Assembly: GCA_023078555.1 (NCBI GenBank)
Contig: CM041200.1
Location: 9,544,356 to 9,608,355, forward strand
Length of the DNA stretch: 64,000 nucleotides
Direction: 5' to 3'
From: Ulva prolifera
Lineage: Eukaryota > Chlorophyta > Ulvophyceae > Ulvales > Ulvaceae
Shown here: in pieces, positions 61,068-64,000 of the stretch
Layout: each line of letters opens with the position of its first letter
Position numbering within the stretch: position 1 is the first letter of the stretch
Position numbers and translations under genes: made by a program
The notes under the pieces: generated by a model
The model's database searches: none
What the model saw: only the letters and a program-made list of their open reading frames with translations
What the model was told of the DNA's origin: nothing

Positions 61068-62399
61068 GGCCATGTTACCACATGTTTCCACATGCCCAGG
61101 CCTCAGGTGGCACGCGCTATGAACGCCTTCGCAAGCAGAACAAAAATCAGCACCTGAGACGGGACTGTTGCGTATGTCCACTCGCAGACTCAGCGATTGG
61201 GAGATGCGATGTGAAGCTAGCTGTGCCTGCTTGTCGGCCACAGCGACTCGGAGCTGGAAGGCGCGGTGGGGCAAGTGATATCGATATGTTCCGGCAATCT
61301 ACGCAGACTAGCACGACGTCGATTCCACAGGTACCTTCACATTCTCAAGCTCAAGTATCAGAGGGAACACGGTGTCAGGCGGCAATGTGTCCGGCCCCGG
61401 CACTAATAAAGCGAACTGCCAAAGCAGTGGGCTCGGGAAAACGTGTTCGACGTTGCGAGGCTGCACAATCCCTGCCTCTCCGTCTGGCCGCCTCGCAGCG
61501 CGTGCAACTATGCTTTGCATTTGCACTCTGCATGATCTCGCCACGCAGGCCGTTGCCGCTGCGCAGAGGGACGAGGCCTCGCAGTGGGATCGAAGTCTAG
61601 GGACTCGGAGTTCGGCCGTCGCACACGCCCGCCCGCTGACGCCATCCTCTTGGACGTCGCGACGCGCTGTCCTCGTCGAGCACGACTACAGACGCCTCAT
61701 AAGGCCTCGTTTAAGGCCGCACGCCGGGATTGCGGCACGGACCAGCGCGTGCATGCATTGGGCGCGGTGCAGTTGATGACGCCACGCCCACGCATGCTAG
61801 CTAGCGCGCGCTCTCATCGTCCAAGCATGGCCATGCATGCGGTGGGCTCGAGGTCTGTCCTGCTGGACACCTTGGCCCACATCAGTAACATCACAGAACA
61901 GCAAAAGGGCCCGATTGAGGACAAGATCCTGGCCAGCTCGCGAGCCAGCAGACACTGTTTGTGCATGTTGGCAGGCGCTGGCCGCATGCATGCAGCCCCT
62001 GTGCTCCAAATTTACCTTGAAAGGCACAGTCGGATAGGCAGGCATCTCGCTGCGCAGCACCGCAGGAACTGCAGTACTTGTCTTCTCCCGTTCTGTATTC
62101 TCCCATTCACTCTTTTGTAACCTCAGGAACCTCGAGACGCGGCGCCCCGGGGCCGGCCCAGTCCTCCTCGTGTCTGCTCTTGTCGGTGTCCCCGCGAAAG
62201 GGACATGCATGATGCCATGGATGACGCGTCGCGAATTCGAAGGCGGCCCGCGCTGAGCTACACTCATCATGATACACGGAAATTCGGTTTCAGTGTTTGT
62301 TTTCTGCCGTTCACTCTTTTGTAAACAAATCATGATACCCAGCGCCAACGTATGTGTGCTGTGTGCGGGCACGCGTACCCACGTGGGTATCAGGGTGCG

Positions 62400-62462
62400 T
62401 GCTTGCTCTGCTTGGTTCTTCCGCGGTGCTGCCCGCCTTGCCACCTCTATCCTTGTAACACA
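62400..62462 (-). repeat. GC-rich dispersed repeat terminus
   Basis: TTCCGCGGTGCTGCCCGCCT followed by ATCCTTGTAACA, in the same orientation and form as 42603-42667 in unit C. Confidence 0.55.
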
Positions 62463-63296
62463 GCGCCAATATTGTACAATGTGGTGGCAGTATGGTAGCG
62501 ATTACAATTGTTCTTTTTTTTGGGGGGATAGAGAAACACAACAACAGAATTCTGCCGAGTCGAATCTATAGATAGTATACGCACACACAGCCGCACTATA
62601 GCTGTGTATTTGTGTTTGATGTCTGGTTTTCTGGCTCCAAACGCCGTATATTCAATGAAGTTCACAGTTCCCAGTGCACCTGTTGCACATCCCTGCACCC
62701 CCAGTGATGCACAGCATGCACAGCCCGAGCAGACCCCGGGGACTAGACAACGAGTCCATATGAATTCAAAATTCATGAAGTCACACAGATCGGTGGCACT
62801 GCATCATCATGGGATACGTGTCCTACCCAGCACTACAATCAGAAACATTGATCTGAGGATGTGCACAGGTCAACACTCTCTAGTACCTCATGACTGTGCA
62901 CTGTTGATGCGGCACAGGTACTAGTTGACAGCACATAGCCGGCGCCATGCTTGCATGAGCCATGCATATGAATCATATGAATTTACTTTCTAGCAGCCAA
63001 ATCGGTCGATATATCGCTCTCGCAGGTGAAGCGTAACAGACTTCAGCTTCCTTACAAGTATTAAGCATCCGTGATTTCATGGAGCACTCACGCGGCACAC
63101 CCACCAGCGAGACCCCCGGCGTAGCTTTAAAACACTTTGTGCATGTGAGTGACTCAATGTCGGACATGGCAGCATGGTCGCTCTCCGTGCGCATGCTCGC
63201 ATGGTGCGTGCGCACGGCCAGGCCGTTCCCTTGAGCCTGTGCCATGGCTCCAGATCCTCTAGTTGGATCGCGTACTTGAGTCCGACTTGAGTCAAT

Positions 63297-63313
63297 CCCC
63301 CCCCCCCCCCCCC
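63297..63313. repeat. Poly-C tract (17 C)
   Basis: Seventeen consecutive C between GACTTGAGTCAAT and GTCTCTTTCC. The related sequence in unit D (about 43.9 kb) has no such run. Confidence 0.9.
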
Positions 63314-63432
63314 GTCTCTTTCCGGATGCCCCTTCCAACCAGGCTCGGCGATGAATATCAGGGGCCGGCACACCCGACGCTGAATGGCGGCAGCGCTGCA
63401 ACGGCAGCGCTGGTACCCGGCCGGCTGCGGAG

Positions 63433-63460
63433 CCCCCCCCCCCCCCCCCCCCCCCCCCCC
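63433..63460. repeat. Poly-C tract (28 C)
   Basis: Twenty-eight consecutive C, the longest homopolymer in the window, followed by GGCTACTG and then by a truncated SINE copy. Confidence 0.9.
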
Positions 63461-63470
63461 GGCTACTGTC

Positions 63471-63560
63471 GGCATATGTGGTCCCGTTAACTCGGAGTTG
63501 TCAATGTCCAATAGGATACGGCTCAGTAAATTTAGATTTCCTTTGTTTTACTGTGCAGCC
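63471..63560 (+). mobile_element. 5'-truncated SINE copy
   Basis: GGCATATGTGGTCCCGTTAA through ATAGGATACGGCTCAGTAAA and a degenerate TTTAC-like tail match the 3' half of the SINE at 20930-21208 in opposite orientation, with only a few differences. The tRNA-like head is absent, as expected of an incompletely copied retroposon. Confidence 0.75.
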
Positions 63561-64000
63561 CTTTGTAGGCCGCTGCTGGGGGAATGCATCTTTGGGGGTT
63601 GCAACGCTTGCCGTGATGTAGCATGCTGCGGCCGGAGTCCGTTCCGCAGCCACCTGTGGCCACAGCTGCCTAGGCTCAGACACTGGCATGGGTGCAGTGG
63701 CCTCATTGTGGCTCAACCTCATCATCACGTGGTGTTAGCATGGTAGAGAATACTACTCTCAACCCAGGTCTGACGGCTCACGACCGAGCCTGTAGATGCG
63801 TTGAGCAGATGGGGCCCGGCCGTCTGTCTGAGCCATGCATGTGGAGCTTGCGAGTTGCAGATCTGCCATTGGGTGTACGGCACTGGCATTGCAGTGATAC
63901 AGAGATACAGTGTGCCTACACATTCAAACTTTACATGTGGCGGACAATCAGCACTTTTCAGATGATGCAGTGATGTGGCATACCGTCAGCTGAAGCTATA

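Larger units (their letters stand above)
53850..63100. repeat. Tandem unit E of the GH9 array (boundaries approximate)
   Basis: It contains GH9 copy E with flanks homologous to units C and D. The right limit is placed where sequence matching the start of unit D resumes (63.2-63.75 kb against 43.8-44.2 kb). Confidence 0.75.
58932..64000. other. Spacer after GH9 copy E, including the start of a further unit; no gene recognised
   Basis: It contains at least six copies of the TTTTGTAA element (59400-59466, 59998-60043, 60185-60313, 60955-61067, 62083-62120, 62275-62325), the upstream block shared by units C-E (60.4-60.8 kb), a GC-rich dispersed terminus (62400-62462), poly-C tracts and a truncated SINE. 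From about 63.2 kb sequence related to 43.8-44.2 kb begins, the flank that precedes a GH9 gene in unit D, so another copy may lie just beyond the window. Confidence 0.55.

Noticed and set aside
1-64000. Endogenous virus, LTR element or Polinton-type element
   Set aside because: No reverse transcriptase, integrase, capsid or long terminal repeats were recognised by eye; only short non-autonomous elements are supported.

Overview
The window is nuclear DNA of a eukaryote, most likely a unicellular alga or other protist with GC-rich exons. All convincing genes are split by spliceosomal introns. Donors are mostly GTGCG and acceptors mostly (T)GCAG followed by G. Coding exons are GC-rich, flanks are less so, and the motif TGCATGCA is scattered through introns and spacers. 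No prokaryotic, organellar or viral gene was recognised. The exact lineage cannot be fixed from the sequence; a GC-rich microalga fits best.

Left part (1-16 kb): an arginyl-tRNA synthetase gene lies on the minus strand in eight readable exons (3533-8554, about 614 residues visible, frame closed across every junction). The first 133 bases hold the matching N-terminal exon of a second, tandem copy that runs off the left edge. The upstream flanks of the two copies (about 330-1530 and 9190-10880) are also related, so this is a tandem duplication about 8.4 kb apart. A SNF7-family ESCRT-III gene follows on the plus strand (three exons recognised, 13489-15871, N-terminus not found).

Right part (17.7 kb to the right edge): a tandem array of five glycoside-hydrolase-family-9 (GH9, cellulase fold) genes, all on the minus strand and all with the same seven-exon, six-intron layout. 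Copy A (17769-22214) is a decayed pseudogene. Copies B (23585-28111), C (36123-40178), D (45892-49515) and E (55443-58931) each give an uninterrupted frame of 610, 623, 618 and 631 codons. C, D and E sit in repeat units of about 9.6-9.8 kb that include their flanks, and the flank of a further unit starts near 63.1 kb, so the array probably continues. In all four intact copies the GH9 motif that normally reads DAGD reads EAGN (EAGT in E), so the usual catalytic base is missing, while the catalytic-acid glutamate and the fold-defining motifs remain.

Spacers hold small mobile or repetitive elements: a tRNA-derived SINE inserted in copy A, a 45-bp hairpin MITE inside an exon of copy A with a longer relative at 28.7 kb, a short dispersed element ending in TTTTGTAA that occurs about a dozen times (one with an empty site), a second GC-rich dispersed terminus, perfect palindromes of 118, 62, 34 and 33 bp, and poly-C tracts of 17-28 bases. 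Large spacers (about 0.1-3.5, 8.6-13.5, 28.1-36.1, 40.2-45.9, 49.5-55.4 and 58.9-64 kb) contain no gene I can name.
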